Shown here: positions 17,801 to 25,414 of the stretch, one piece after another | Layout: the number at the start of each line of letters is the position of its first letter | Position numbering within the stretch: the first letter of the stretch is position 1 | Assembly: GCF_947090775.1 (NCBI RefSeq) | Contig: NZ_OX352321.1 | Coordinates: 2,294,001-2,358,000 of the forward strand | Source of the DNA: Pseudarthrobacter sp. MM222 | GTDB taxonomy: Bacteria > Actinomycetota > Actinomycetes > Actinomycetales > Micrococcaceae | DNA length: 64,000 nt | Direction: 5' to 3' | The notes under the pieces: model-generated | Database searches by the model: none | Told to the model about the DNA's origin: nothing | The model's input: only the letters and a program-made list of their open reading frames with translations | Translations under genes and position numbers: made by a program

Positions 17801-18034
17801 CCGATTCTCATGACCACCCTTGCTACCGCCTTGGCCCTCGTTCCGCTGGTGGTCATGGGCAATATTCCCGGTCATGAGATTGAACACCCGATGGCGGTGG
17901 TGATTCTGGGCGGGCTCGTCACGTCGACGCTGGTCAACCTGTTCATTGTCCCCTCGCTGTACCTGCGGTTTGCCAAGAAGGGACCGGCCCGTCAACGCCG
18001 GCCCCGTCAGCCCGAACCGGTCGCGGCTGTCTAG
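14891..18034 (+). CDS. RND efflux permease of the CzcA/CusA type, subunit 2 (canonical proton relay)
   Basis: 1047 residues, paralogous to the permease at 11267-14443 along its whole length: matching VDVFPEFAPPKVEVQTACLG, SKSVPQLSSIVMEFENGTD and PSQTMGIRHVQPI segments. It keeps the canonical relay motif VVVDDAIIDVENIVRR, with Asp413 and Asp414 in the fourth membrane segment, and GIAARNGILLINH in the tenth. The tail is short and basic. The start is an ATG two bases after the adaptor stop. Two different RND subunits in one operon recall MdtB-MdtC of Enterobacteria, which form a mixed trimer. I expect this subunit to drive proton-coupled cycling and the other to contribute to substrate handling, but that is inference. 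No metal-binding cluster is obvious, so the substrate stays open. Confidence 0.88.
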   Translation: MRRIVAASLRFRSIIIAMAAALMIVGGAQLSSASVDVFPEFAPPKVEVQTACLGLTAAEVEELVSVPLEEAFNGIDGLHHMRSKSVPQLSSIVMEFENGTDVLTARQLVSERMATVIPTLPTWAAPPLMLQPLSSTSRVMKIGLSSDTRSLIEMSMISYWNIRAHLLRVPGVANVAIWGERLQMLQVQVDPNKLAANNVTLDTVMSSTSDALDAGLLQYSPGALIGTGGAIDTPSQTMGIRHVQPITSPEELAKVAVADREGQAPLRLSDVANVVEDHQQLIGDAVINGGPGLMLIVEKLPWGNTLEVTRGVEEALKQLEPGLTGIAVDTTIFRPATFIEESLGNLGVALVLGCLLVIMVLSVFLFQWRTALVSVLAIPLSLMAAALVLYWTGGTINTMVLAGLVIAVGVVVDDAIIDVENIVRRLRQHRANGGTESTARVVVNASLEVRGPIVYATLIIVAATVPIFFLDGLTGAFFRPLATSYTLAVMASMLVALTVTPAMAYIFLRNAKLEDRDPPLVRVLKRWYASALRPIVRRPVPGYLALGALGVVGIVAAPLLGQSLLPSFKERDFLMHWLTQPGTSNSEEVRVSQLACRELMTIPGVNNCGSHIGQAFNADEVVGVYFGENWISVDPAVDYDETLAAVQEVVDGYPGIVRDVQTYLKERIREVLTGTGYAVVVRVYGDDLAILKKEADKLKTILGGIEGAVGAKVALQANIPQVNVEVNLDKANSYGLKPGDVRRAAATMIAGEEVGDIYRDGKAYDVQVWSPPETRTSVTSIENLQIDTPSGQRIRLADVATVAVKPTPNVIERSEGSRRIDVSANVKEGDLAKVVENLESQMKSVEFPVGYEAVVLGEYAERQAASQRLLLYSIGAVIVVFLLLQAAFRSWRLAILAILTLPVALVGGVIAAHMSGGILSLGSLVGFLTLMGIAARNGILLINHCQHLEQFEGMPFGRDLVLRGAAERLSPILMTTLATALALVPLVVMGNIPGHEIEHPMAVVILGGLVTSTLVNLFIVPSLYLRFAKKGPARQRRPRQPEPVAAV

Positions 18035-18062
18035 CCGTGATCACCCAACACCAGGAGAGGCC

Positions 18063-18992
18063 ATGCAGATGCTTAAGCGAAGCACCCGAATCACCGCCTA
18101 CGGCTCTGCGGCCCTCCTGGTGCTGGCAACGCTGACAGTGACGACGGCGGCCACGGCCACCGCCACGACCACCAAAGGAAAGGACCTCTGCGGACCTGGC
18201 ACGGCGATCACTCTGGACCGCTCGGCCTTCCCGTGGGATCCGGAAATCGAGAACAAGTGGTTCCCGCTTGAGCCCGGTATGCAGTTCACCACGACCGGAA
18301 AGGTGGTCAACACGGTGGAGAAAACGGTGACCAAGCGCACGGTCATCTCCACGGTGACCGGGCTGACCAAGAAGATCGACGGCGTCAACACCGTGGTGGT
18401 GTGGGACCGGGACATCTCCGACGGTGAGCTTGCGGAATCAGAGCTGGCCTTCTTCGCAGAGACGAAGAAGGGAACCGTGTGGCTGTTCGGCGAGTATCCC
18501 GAAGAGTATGAAAACGGGAAGCTGGTGGGCGCGCCGAGCACCTTTATCAGTGGAATCGACAAGGCCCAGGCCGGAATCGCCATGCTGGACCACCCCCGCC
18601 CGAAGGAACCGGCGTATCCCCAGGCCTACGCACCCAGCGTGGACTTCCTGGACTGCGCGAAGGTCGTGGACCGGCACGTGGACGTCTGCGTCCCGGCGGA
18701 TTGCTACAACAACGTGCTGGTCATCGAGGAATCCAACCCGCTGGAGCCGCGAAGCGTCGCGGGCCTCCAACACAAGTTCTATTCCAAGAAGACAGGCCTG
18801 GTCCAGGTCAAGCCCGTGGGCGGGGAGGACCAGGAGTCCCTGGACCTCGTCAAAATCAAGAAACTCAGCGACTCCGAGCTGAAGAGCATCAACGAGCAAG
18901 CACTGGCCCTCGACAGGCGCGGCTACACCGTCAGCAGGGACGTCTACGCCAAGACGCCCCGCGCTGTGGTCGCCAAGCCCGGGCGCCGGTAG
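18063..18992 (+). CDS. Secreted protein of unknown function, last gene of the RND cassette
   Basis: 309 residues. A signal peptide covers about residues 1-35 (basic start, hydrophobic LLVLATLTVTTAATATA, no lipobox Cys), followed by a mature protein with four cysteines (CGPG, DCAK, DVCVPADC) that could form disulfides. The core, ENKWFPLEPGMQF ... VVVWDRDISDGELAESELAFFAE ... VWLFGEYPEEYENGKLV, resembles a widespread uncharacterised secreted family in which an NPYFPL-PGT-W motif is followed by a D-R-x-x-x-DGEL segment; recognised from memory. AGGAG precedes the ATG at good spacing. It begins 28 bases after the second pump and is followed by a very strong hairpin, so it belongs to the cassette. 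Role unknown: possibly a substrate-binding or cell-envelope partner of the pumps. Confidence 0.72.
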   Translation: MQMLKRSTRITAYGSAALLVLATLTVTTAATATATTTKGKDLCGPGTAITLDRSAFPWDPEIENKWFPLEPGMQFTTTGKVVNTVEKTVTKRTVISTVTGLTKKIDGVNTVVVWDRDISDGELAESELAFFAETKKGTVWLFGEYPEEYENGKLVGAPSTFISGIDKAQAGIAMLDHPRPKEPAYPQAYAPSVDFLDCAKVVDRHVDVCVPADCYNNVLVIEESNPLEPRSVAGLQHKFYSKKTGLVQVKPVGGEDQESLDLVKIKKLSDSELKSINEQALALDRRGYTVSRDVYAKTPRAVVAKPGRR

Positions 18993-19011
18993 CGCGCACG
19001 CGCCACACCGG

Positions 19012-19064
19012 ACAGCACAGAAGAGCTCCGGCCGGGAAATCCGGCCGGAGCTCTTCTGTGCTGT
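19012..19064. terminator. Perfect 24-bp hairpin between the RND cassette and glpK
   Basis: ACAGCACAGAAGAG and the bases after it (19012-19035) are perfectly complementary to 19041-19064 around a five-base GAAAT loop. It lies between the convergent 3' ends of the secreted-protein gene and glpK and would terminate in either direction. No T-run follows on either strand. Confidence 0.8.
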
Positions 19065-19086
19065 TGGAACCCTGTGCTGAACGCCT

Positions 19087-20601
19087 CTACTTCACGTCCT
19101 GGTCCACCCAGTCCATGGACTTGGTCACGGCCTTCTTCCAGAGCCGCATCTGACGCTCCCGCTCCGTCTGGTCCAGCTGCGGTTCCCAGCGCTTGTCCTC
19201 GGACCAGTTGGCCGAGCACTCGCCCAGGTCCTTCCAGAAACCAACGGCCAGGCCTGCGGCATACGCAGCACCGAGCGCAGTGGTCTCGACGACCTTCGGC
19301 CGGATCACCGGGACGCCGAGGATGTCCGCCTGGAACTGCATCAGAGCATCGTTGGCGACCATGCCGCCGTCGACCTTGAGCTCTGTCAGCGGCACACCGG
19401 AATCCGCGTTGACGGCGTCGAGGACCTCGCGCGTCTGGAAGGCGGTCGCCTCCAGGGCGGCCCTGGCAATGTGGTTCTTGTTCACGAAGCGGGTCAGGCC
19501 GACGATTGCGCCGCGGGCGTCGGAACGCCAGTAGGGCGCGAACAGGCCGGAGAACGCCGGGACGATGTACACGCCGCCGTTGTCCTCGACCGATGCGGCG
19601 AGGGTTTCCACTTCCGGGGCGCTGCTGATCAGGCCCAGGTTGTCGCGCAGCCACTGGATCAGGGACCCGGTGACGGCGATTGAGCCCTCCAGCGCGTAAT
19701 GCGGAGCCGCATCGCCGAGCTTGTAGCCCACCGTGGTCAGCAGCCCGTTCTTGGAGTGCACGATCTCCTCTCCCGTGTTGAAGATGAGGAAGCAGCCGGT
19801 GCCGTAGGTGTTCTTGGCTTCGCCGGCGTCGAACGCGGCCTGGCCGAAGGTCGCCGCCTGCTGGTCGCCCAGGATGCCGGCGACGGGTACTTCGCGCAGC
19901 AGCTGAGACGTGTGGACCGTGCCGTAGACCTCGGAGGAGGACTTGATGGCCGGCATCATGGAGGCCGGAACACCGAAGGCGTCCAGGATTTCCTGGTCCC
20001 AGGACAGTGTTTCCAGGTCCATGAACATGGTCCTGGAGGCGTTGGTCACATCGGTGACGTGCACCCCGCCGTCGGTTCCGCCGGTGAGGTTCCACAGCAC
20101 CCAGCAGTCAGTATTGCCGAAGACCAGATCGCCGGCCTCGGCCTTGGCGCGGGCACCCTCGACGTTGTCCAGGATCCACTTGATCTTCGTGCCGGAGAAG
20201 TAGGTCGCCAGCGGCAGGCCCACCTTTTGTTTGAAGCGCTCCGGTCCGCCGTCCCGGGCCAGCTCATCGACAATCGGCTGGGTGCGGGTATCCTGCCAGA
20301 CGATGGCGTTGTAGATCGCCTCGCCGGTCGTTTTGTCCCACACGACAGCAGTTTCGCGCTGGTTGGTGATGCCCACGGCGGCGATGTCGTGGCGGGTCAG
20401 GTTCGCCTTGGACAGGGCCGAGCCGATGACCTCACGGGTGTTGTTCCAGATCTCCGCCGGATCGTGTTCCACCCATCCGGCCTGCGGGAAGATCTGTTCG
20501 TGCTCCATCTGCCCGGAGGAGACGATGTTGCCGCTGTGGTCAAACACGATGGCGCGGGTGCTGGTGGTGCCCTGGTCAATGGCGATTACATACTGGTTCA
20601 T
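19087..20601 (-). CDS. glpK: Glycerol kinase
   Basis: 504 residues, the standard length. Phosphorylates glycerol to glycerol 3-phosphate in the cytoplasm, trapping what GlpF admits. FGGY-family signatures: [13 protein letters not shown] at residues 9-21 (phosphate binding), [34 protein letters not shown] and [19 protein letters not shown] near the C-terminus. The ATG has AAGGA upstream at seven bases. It lies 56 bases downstream of glpF on the same strand, a likely glpFK transcript, and ends at the 24-bp hairpin. The product is the substrate of GlpD, encoded next to glpF. Confidence 0.98.
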   Translation of the reverse strand: MNQYVIAIDQGTTSTRAIVFDHSGNIVSSGQMEHEQIFPQAGWVEHDPAEIWNNTREVIGSALSKANLTRHDIAAVGITNQRETAVVWDKTTGEAIYNAIVWQDTRTQPIVDELARDGGPERFKQKVGLPLATYFSGTKIKWILDNVEGARAKAEAGDLVFGNTDCWVLWNLTGGTDGGVHVTDVTNASRTMFMDLETLSWDQEILDAFGVPASMMPAIKSSSEVYGTVHTSQLLREVPVAGILGDQQAATFGQAAFDAGEAKNTYGTGCFLIFNTGEEIVHSKNGLLTTVGYKLGDAAPHYALEGSIAVTGSLIQWLRDNLGLISSAPEVETLAASVEDNGGVYIVPAFSGLFAPYWRSDARGAIVGLTRFVNKNHIARAALEATAFQTREVLDAVNADSGVPLTELKVDGGMVANDALMQFQADILGVPVIRPKVVETTALGAAYAAGLAVGFWKDLGECSANWSEDKRWEPQLDQTERERQMRLWKKAVTKSMDWVDQDVK

Positions 20602-20657
20602 GTTGACGTCCTTGTCTTTTGGCCTGCTGTTTATGTGGATACTGACGCGAGGGGAAA

Positions 20658-21407
20658 CTAGGGGGCCGCGGTGGCGATGATCGGCACCACGAGGGCGACG
20701 AGGCCGGCGAGCCCTCCGCCGATCAGCGGTCCGACCACCGGGATCCAGGAGTAACTCCAGTCACTGGAACCCTTCCCCTTGATCGGGAGCAAAGCGTGCG
20801 CGATGCGGGGGCCGAGGTCCCGGGCCGGGTTGATGGCATAGCCCGTGGGTCCACCGATCGAGACGCCGATGCCCACCACGAGCAGGGCGACGGCCAGCGG
20901 GCCGAGCCCGGAGGGTATCCCGCCGAAGGCCAGGATGACGAACACGAGGACAAAGGTGCCGATGATTTCCGTGATGAGGTTCCACGGGGTGGAGCGGATC
21001 GCCGGACCGGTGGAGAATACGCCCAGCTTGTTGGCGGGCTCAGGCTCGGCGTCGAAGTGCTGCTTGTGGGCCAGCCACATCACCACTGCGCCCAGGAAGG
21101 CGCCGAGGAGTTCACCGCCGAAGTAGGTGAGCGTGGAGGCGAAGTCGACAGGAACGCCGGGAGCATACTCCCGCTTTCCGTTGAGCAGCAGGCCGAAGGT
21201 GACGGCCGGGTTCAGGTGTGACCCGGACTTGGCGGCGACGTAGACACCGGCGAAGACGGCAATGCCCCATCCCCAGGTGACCATCAGGAACCCGCCGTTG
21301 TTGCCCTTGGTGCCTTTGAGCGCAACGTTCGCCACAACGCCGCAACCCAGCAGGGTCAGCATCGCGGTACCGAAAACTTCGGACAGGAAAACTATTCCAA
21401 GAGACAT
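20658..21407 (-). CDS. glpF: Glycerol uptake facilitator (MIP family channel)
   Basis: 249 residues, six membrane spans and two half-helices carrying the NPA boxes: Asn66-Pro-Ala in [10 protein letters not shown] and Asn193-Pro-Ala in [12 protein letters not shown]. The Arg-Asp after the second NPA is the mark of glycerol-conducting rather than water-only channels. It moves glycerol across the cell membrane by facilitated diffusion. The ATG follows GAGGAG at six bases. A hairpin (21528-21554) separates it from glpD, so glpFK may have its own promoter in the 120 bases between. Confidence 0.95.
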   Translation of the reverse strand: MSLGIVFLSEVFGTAMLTLLGCGVVANVALKGTKGNNGGFLMVTWGWGIAVFAGVYVAAKSGSHLNPAVTFGLLLNGKREYAPGVPVDFASTLTYFGGELLGAFLGAVVMWLAHKQHFDAEPEPANKLGVFSTGPAIRSTPWNLITEIIGTFVLVFVILAFGGIPSGLGPLAVALLVVGIGVSIGGPTGYAINPARDLGPRIAHALLPIKGKGSSDWSYSWIPVVGPLIGGGLAGLVALVVPIIATAAP

Positions 21408-21527
21408 CTTTGACTCCTCTATTTTCTGTTGTCAGCCCTCGCGATTTTGAGAGGCTGTTGGGCCGGCAAGGTGTTGCGCCGCCGGCCGGCAACTGCGCCG
21501 GTCCCGCTGTGGGGCCCCGCAGTCCTT

Positions 21528-21554
21528 GCGCCCGGACGTCCCCCGTCCGGGCGC
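21528..21554 (-). terminator. Hairpin after glpD
   Basis: An 11-bp perfect stem, GCGCCCGGACG with its complement, around a five-base loop, starting 11 bases after the glpD stop. U-poor. It would separate glpD from glpFK transcription. Confidence 0.6.
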
Positions 21555-21564
21555 CGAGGTCTAA

Positions 21565-23364
21565 TCAGGAGACCAGGCTGTGAACCTGGACGCCATGGAA
21601 CCGTTTGAGCACCTCCTGAGCGTGGCTGATCTCGGAGGCTCGCGTTGCCGTGTCCCAGCCCAGCGGGCCCGACAGGATTTCGGCAACCTCGTTCAGCAGC
21701 TCGCCGGTCACCAGTCCCCGGAACGCCAGGGACGTTCGGCGGATCAGAACATCGATCAAGTGCCCGATCTGCTCGTTCTGTGCCATGAATTCGAGTTCGC
21801 GGACGCTGAGTTCGCGGGTGGAGCGCAGCAGCCTGTCGGGCGTGCCGCCGCTGCCGCTGTCCAGGAAGCGGATGACCTCCTCGGCGCGGGTGCCGTAGCG
21901 GGTGAGCAGCCCCGCGGTGCGGTCCGCGTCGCGGCGGTCCGACATGTGCGCCTTGATCCAGCGCTGGACGCCGTCCTCGCTGTCGGGGAAGCCGGCGCCA
22001 CCGCCGATCGCGAGCTTAGCTGTCGATACCCTGCGTTCCCTGCCGAGTTCGGCGAGGACGTCGTTGCTCAGGTGTTCGGCCAGGGCCCGGAAGGTGGTCC
22101 ACTTTCCGCCGACGAGGCTCAGTACGACGGCGCCGCTGCCGCCGGCTTCCCCGGCTGGCCGCGCTGCACCGCGTTCGATGCGGTAGTCACGGCTGACGAA
22201 GCCCGGCTGGGTCGCGTCGTGCTTCGGCAGCGGACGGACCCCGGAGAAGGTGTAGACGATCTGCTCCCGGTTGACGGCGACGTCGGGGAAGACGTGGCCG
22301 ATCAGGTCAAAGAAGTAGTCGATCTCGGACTCGGTGCAGACGGCATCTTCGGCCATGTCCGCGTCCACATCCGTGGTACCCACGAGGACCCGGTCTCCCA
22401 TCGGGTAGATCAGCACAATCCGTCCGTCGGTGTGCTCAAAGAAGATTTCGCGGCCGTTGCAGGCCGCGAGCAGCTCGGGGTGGTCCAGGACGATGTGCGA
22501 GCCCTTGGTGCCGCCCATGAAGGAGGACGCCGCACCCATTGCTTCGTTGGTCAGATCGACCCACGCGCCCGTGGTGTTGACGATCACGTCCGCGGTGAAG
22601 TCGAAAACCTCCCCCGTGAGTTCGTCGCGGAGCCGGACTGTGCTGCCGGGCCCGGGACCGGCCGTGCCTTCGAGCGAGTCGAGTGAGAGGTAGTTGCTGG
22701 CGCGGGCCGTGTCCCCGGAGCCGCCGGCCCGTTCGCCGTCCTGCAGCACGTCGAGGGTGAGCCGCTCCGGGTTGTGAACGGAAGCGTCGAAGTAGGTGGC
22801 CGCATACTTGATGCCCGGATGCAGCCGCGGTAGCTCCGCCAGGGCCCGCTTGCGGCCGCGGAACTGGTGGCGCGGCACCGTTCCGCCGTCCCGGGAGAAG
22901 AAGTCATACAGGCTCAGGCCCAGCTTGATCAGGAAAGCGCCGCGCTCCTTGGGCGCCCCCTGCTGCTTGTGGGTCAGGAAACGGAGCGGCGCCGCCAGGA
23001 CGCCGGAGAAGGTGCTGAAAACCGGGATCGTGGTCTGCAGCGGTTTGACGTAGTGCGGAGCGATGCGCAGCAGCCGGTTGCGCTCGACCACGGACTCACG
23101 GACGAGCCGGAACTCCCCGTTTTCGAGGTACCTGATGCCGCCATGGATCATATGCGAGGAGGCGCCGCTGGCGCCCTGGCAATAGTCGCCGCGCTCCACG
23201 AGCGCTACATCGACGCCCTGCAGGGCCAGGTCCCGGAAAGTACCCACTCCGTTGATCCCGCCGCCGATGATCAGCACCTGGGCCTTCGGCCGCATCCGCA
23301 GCCTCTGCACCGGCGCGCGCCTGCTTGCCGGCTCCTGGTTGCGGGCTGAATCCTTGTATCCCAA
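21565..23364 (-). CDS. glpD: Aerobic glycerol-3-phosphate dehydrogenase
   Basis: 599 residues. A membrane-associated FAD enzyme that oxidises glycerol 3-phosphate to dihydroxyacetone phosphate and passes electrons to quinone. Signatures: dinucleotide-binding GGGINGVG at residues 34-41, SSHMIHGGIRYLENGEFRLV in the FAD/substrate region, VVNTTGAWVDL and VLSLVGGKWTTFRA. The C-terminal extension of about 110 residues is the usual GlpD tail. The start appears to be TTG at 23362-23364 with GGGAG five bases upstream; an in-frame ATG lies at codon 24. Divergent from the SorC-type regulator, sharing a 130-base control region. Confidence 0.95.
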   Translation of the reverse strand: MGYKDSARNQEPASRRAPVQRLRMRPKAQVLIIGGGINGVGTFRDLALQGVDVALVERGDYCQGASGASSHMIHGGIRYLENGEFRLVRESVVERNRLLRIAPHYVKPLQTTIPVFSTFSGVLAAPLRFLTHKQQGAPKERGAFLIKLGLSLYDFFSRDGGTVPRHQFRGRKRALAELPRLHPGIKYAATYFDASVHNPERLTLDVLQDGERAGGSGDTARASNYLSLDSLEGTAGPGPGSTVRLRDELTGEVFDFTADVIVNTTGAWVDLTNEAMGAASSFMGGTKGSHIVLDHPELLAACNGREIFFEHTDGRIVLIYPMGDRVLVGTTDVDADMAEDAVCTESEIDYFFDLIGHVFPDVAVNREQIVYTFSGVRPLPKHDATQPGFVSRDYRIERGAARPAGEAGGSGAVVLSLVGGKWTTFRALAEHLSNDVLAELGRERRVSTAKLAIGGGAGFPDSEDGVQRWIKAHMSDRRDADRTAGLLTRYGTRAEEVIRFLDSGSGGTPDRLLRSTRELSVRELEFMAQNEQIGHLIDVLIRRTSLAFRGLVTGELLNEVAEILSGPLGWDTATRASEISHAQEVLKRFHGVQVHSLVS

Positions 23365-23425
23365 AACTGCTCCCTTGGGTCTGGCTTTGCGCGGCGCGCC
23401 GGAGGGCGCGTCGCCGTTAAAGACT

Positions 23426-23440
23426 ATTGTTTGGAATAAT
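23426..23440. promoter_or_regulatory. Candidate operator between glpD and the SorC-type regulator
   Basis: Imperfect palindrome ATTGTT-TGG-AATAAT. Its left arm coincides with the likely glpD -10 (AACAAT on the minus strand). A repressor bound here would block glpD. By position the divergent SorC-family gene is the obvious candidate; inferred. Confidence 0.4.
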
Positions 23441-23455
23441 GGAAAATGGAGTCAA
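23426..23455 (-). promoter_or_regulatory. Probable glpD promoter
   Basis: On the minus strand, TTGACT (23450-23455) and AACAAT (23426-23431) are spaced by 18 bases. The leader to the glpD TTG would be about 55 bases. Confidence 0.45.
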
Positions 23456-23491
23456 GCACTATGCACAAACGTGCAGAACGGAAAATGCGAA

Positions 23492-24451
23492 TTGAGTTCA
23501 CGCCACTCCGACGCCCTCCGCGCGGCCCAGTTGTACTACCTGCAAGACCTGACCATGGACGCGATTGCACGGGAACTGCGGACCTCCCGGTCGACCGTCT
23601 CCCGGCTGCTCTCCTCGGCACGGGAATCCGGTCTGGTGCAGGTGCAGATCCGCAGCCCGCTCGACACCGGCCCGGAGCTGGAGCGCCTGATCCGGACCGA
23701 GTACAAGGTTGACGTCCACGTCGTGCCGGTGGTGGACACGCTGAATGAGGCGGAAACACTGGACAGAGTGGCCATGCAGGCGGCCCGCACCATCGGGCCC
23801 CTCGTGGATTCAAACGCCATTATCGGTGTCGCCTGGGGCTCAACCCTGAGCGCTGTCAGCCGCCATCTGACCCGGAAGATCACGCATGACAGCGTGATCG
23901 TCCAGCTCAACGGGGCCGGAAACATGCAGACCACCGGCATCACCTACGCCTCGGACATCATGCGCCGCTTCGGCAGCGCCTACGGGGCACGGGTGGAGCA
24001 GTTCCCGGTGCCTGCGTTTTTTGACCACGCCGCAACCAAGAAGGCGATGTGGAATGAGCGCAGTGTGCAACGCATCCTCGCCTTGCAGGCCCGGATGAGC
24101 ATCGCGATCTTCGGCGTCGGGTCGGTCGACGCCGACTACCCCAGCCACGTCTACGCGGGCGGCTACCTCGATGAGGACGATCTGAACATCCTCGCAAGCT
24201 CCGACGTCGTCGGTGACGTCGCGACGGTGTTCTTCCGCGCGGACGGTTCCTCGAACGGAATAGTCCTCAACGAGCGGTCCACCGGGCCGGACCTCGCGCA
24301 GCTGCGCCAGGTCCACCGGCGGATCTGTGTGGTGTCCGGCGCGTCCAAGATCAACGGCCTGCGCGGAGCCCTCGCCGCGGGCTTGGCGACGGATCTTATC
24401 CTCGACGAGGCCAGCGCCCGGCGGCTGGTGCGGTTCGACGGTGACTCCTGA
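23492..24451 (+). CDS. SorC-family transcriptional regulator, probable glycerol/sugar-phosphate responsive
   Basis: 319 residues from the TTG at 23492. A helix-turn-helix lies at about 21-40 (TMDAIARELRTSRSTVSRLL), followed by the SorC effector domain: VGVAWGSTLSAVSRHL-like segment, VVQLNGAG-like segment (IVQLNGAGNMQTTGI), and the late SGASKINGLRGAL motif. SorC regulators respond to phosphorylated sugars or polyols. Divergence from glpD suggests control of the glp genes by glycerol 3-phosphate or a relative, but this is inferred from position. Start uncertain: GTG at 23471 is in frame and upstream; the TTG is preceded by GGAAAA at suitable distance and gives the usual short N-terminus. Confidence 0.87.
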   Translation: MSSRHSDALRAAQLYYLQDLTMDAIARELRTSRSTVSRLLSSARESGLVQVQIRSPLDTGPELERLIRTEYKVDVHVVPVVDTLNEAETLDRVAMQAARTIGPLVDSNAIIGVAWGSTLSAVSRHLTRKITHDSVIVQLNGAGNMQTTGITYASDIMRRFGSAYGARVEQFPVPAFFDHAATKKAMWNERSVQRILALQARMSIAIFGVGSVDADYPSHVYAGGYLDEDDLNILASSDVVGDVATVFFRADGSSNGIVLNERSTGPDLAQLRQVHRRICVVSGASKINGLRGALAAGLATDLILDEASARRLVRFDGDS

Positions 24452-24533
24452 GCGGCCGACGGGGAGCGACGTCGGTGATCGCCGACGGCCTGTCCGCGGC
24501 GGCGCCGCCGGGGCAATGGGTAGAGTCGTTGCT

Positions 24534-25403
24534 ATGAGAATCTCCCCTCGGACGTCCCTGAACAACGGCGTGCTGATCGACCGGCTGGGATTCGGGCTGT
24601 ACAAAGTCCCGCCCGAGGAGGCCACCGGCCTCGTGACGATGGCCCTGGAAGCCGGCTACCGGCACTTTGACACGGCAGCCATGTACGGCAACGAAAGCGG
24701 AGTCGGCAAGGCCATCGGCGGCCTCGCAGGACTCGAGGGGGCGGCCGGCGGGTCCGGCGAACTGTCCCCCGCCCTGTCCCGCGAGGACCTCTTCGTCACC
24801 ACCAAGGTCTGGAACGACGATCATGGATACGACGCGACGCTACGGGCCTTCCACACGTCCATGGCCAACCTGGGACTGGAGTACATCGACCTGTACTTGA
24901 TCCATTGGCCCTGCGCCCGGAAGGGGCTGTTTCCGGAAAGCTACCGTGCCATGGAAACGCTCTACCGGGAGGGCAAGGTCCGGGCGATCGGCGTCTCCAA
25001 CTTTCAGCCCGACCACCTGGACCGTCTGATGCAGACCGCCGAAGTGGTTCCGGCCATCAACCAGATAGAGCTGCACCCCTGGCTGCAGCAGGCTGAGCTG
25101 CGGAAGAAACACGAAGCCCTCGGCATCCGCACCGAGGCGTGGAGCCCGCTGGGCCGGGGACAGGTGCTTCGCGACCCGGTGATTCTCGCCCTGGCCGCCG
25201 AGCATGGCCGCACGCCGGCCCAGATCATCCTCCGCTGGCAGCTCCAGCTGGACAACATCACAATTCCCAAGGCCAGCTCCTCGGACCGGATCCGGGAAAA
25301 CCGTGCGGTGTTCGACTTTGAACTCTCGGACGTCGATCTTGCCGACATCGCAGCGCTGGACCGCGGGTTCCGCACCGGCTCCCACCCTGACAACGTCAAC
25401 TAG
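24534..25403 (+). CDS. Aldo/keto reductase
   Basis: 289 residues. NADPH-dependent reductase of aldehydes and ketones with a (beta/alpha)8 barrel. The full catalytic tetrad is visible: Asp46 and Tyr51 in HFDTAAMYGNE, Lys91 in VTTKVWNDD and His124 in YLIHWP. IGVSNFQPDHL and a C-terminal IPKASSSDRIREN (cofactor phosphate binding) complete the family pattern; it resembles the 2,5-diketo-gluconate reductase branch. The in-frame ATG at 24516 is an alternative start adding six residues. It follows the SorC-type gene by 82 bases on the same strand; whether they share a transcript is not clear. Substrate unknown. Confidence 0.93.
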   Translation: MRISPRTSLNNGVLIDRLGFGLYKVPPEEATGLVTMALEAGYRHFDTAAMYGNESGVGKAIGGLAGLEGAAGGSGELSPALSREDLFVTTKVWNDDHGYDATLRAFHTSMANLGLEYIDLYLIHWPCARKGLFPESYRAMETLYREGKVRAIGVSNFQPDHLDRLMQTAEVVPAINQIELHPWLQQAELRKKHEALGIRTEAWSPLGRGQVLRDPVILALAAEHGRTPAQIILRWQLQLDNITIPKASSSDRIRENRAVFDFELSDVDLADIAALDRGFRTGSHPDNVN

Positions 25404-25414
25404 GACGCAAACGA

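Noticed and set aside
16565..17995. 476-codon minus-strand frame inside the second RND gene
   Set aside because: Composition is His/Arg/Asp-rich as expected from the complement of a hydrophobic gene; no start signal or motif.
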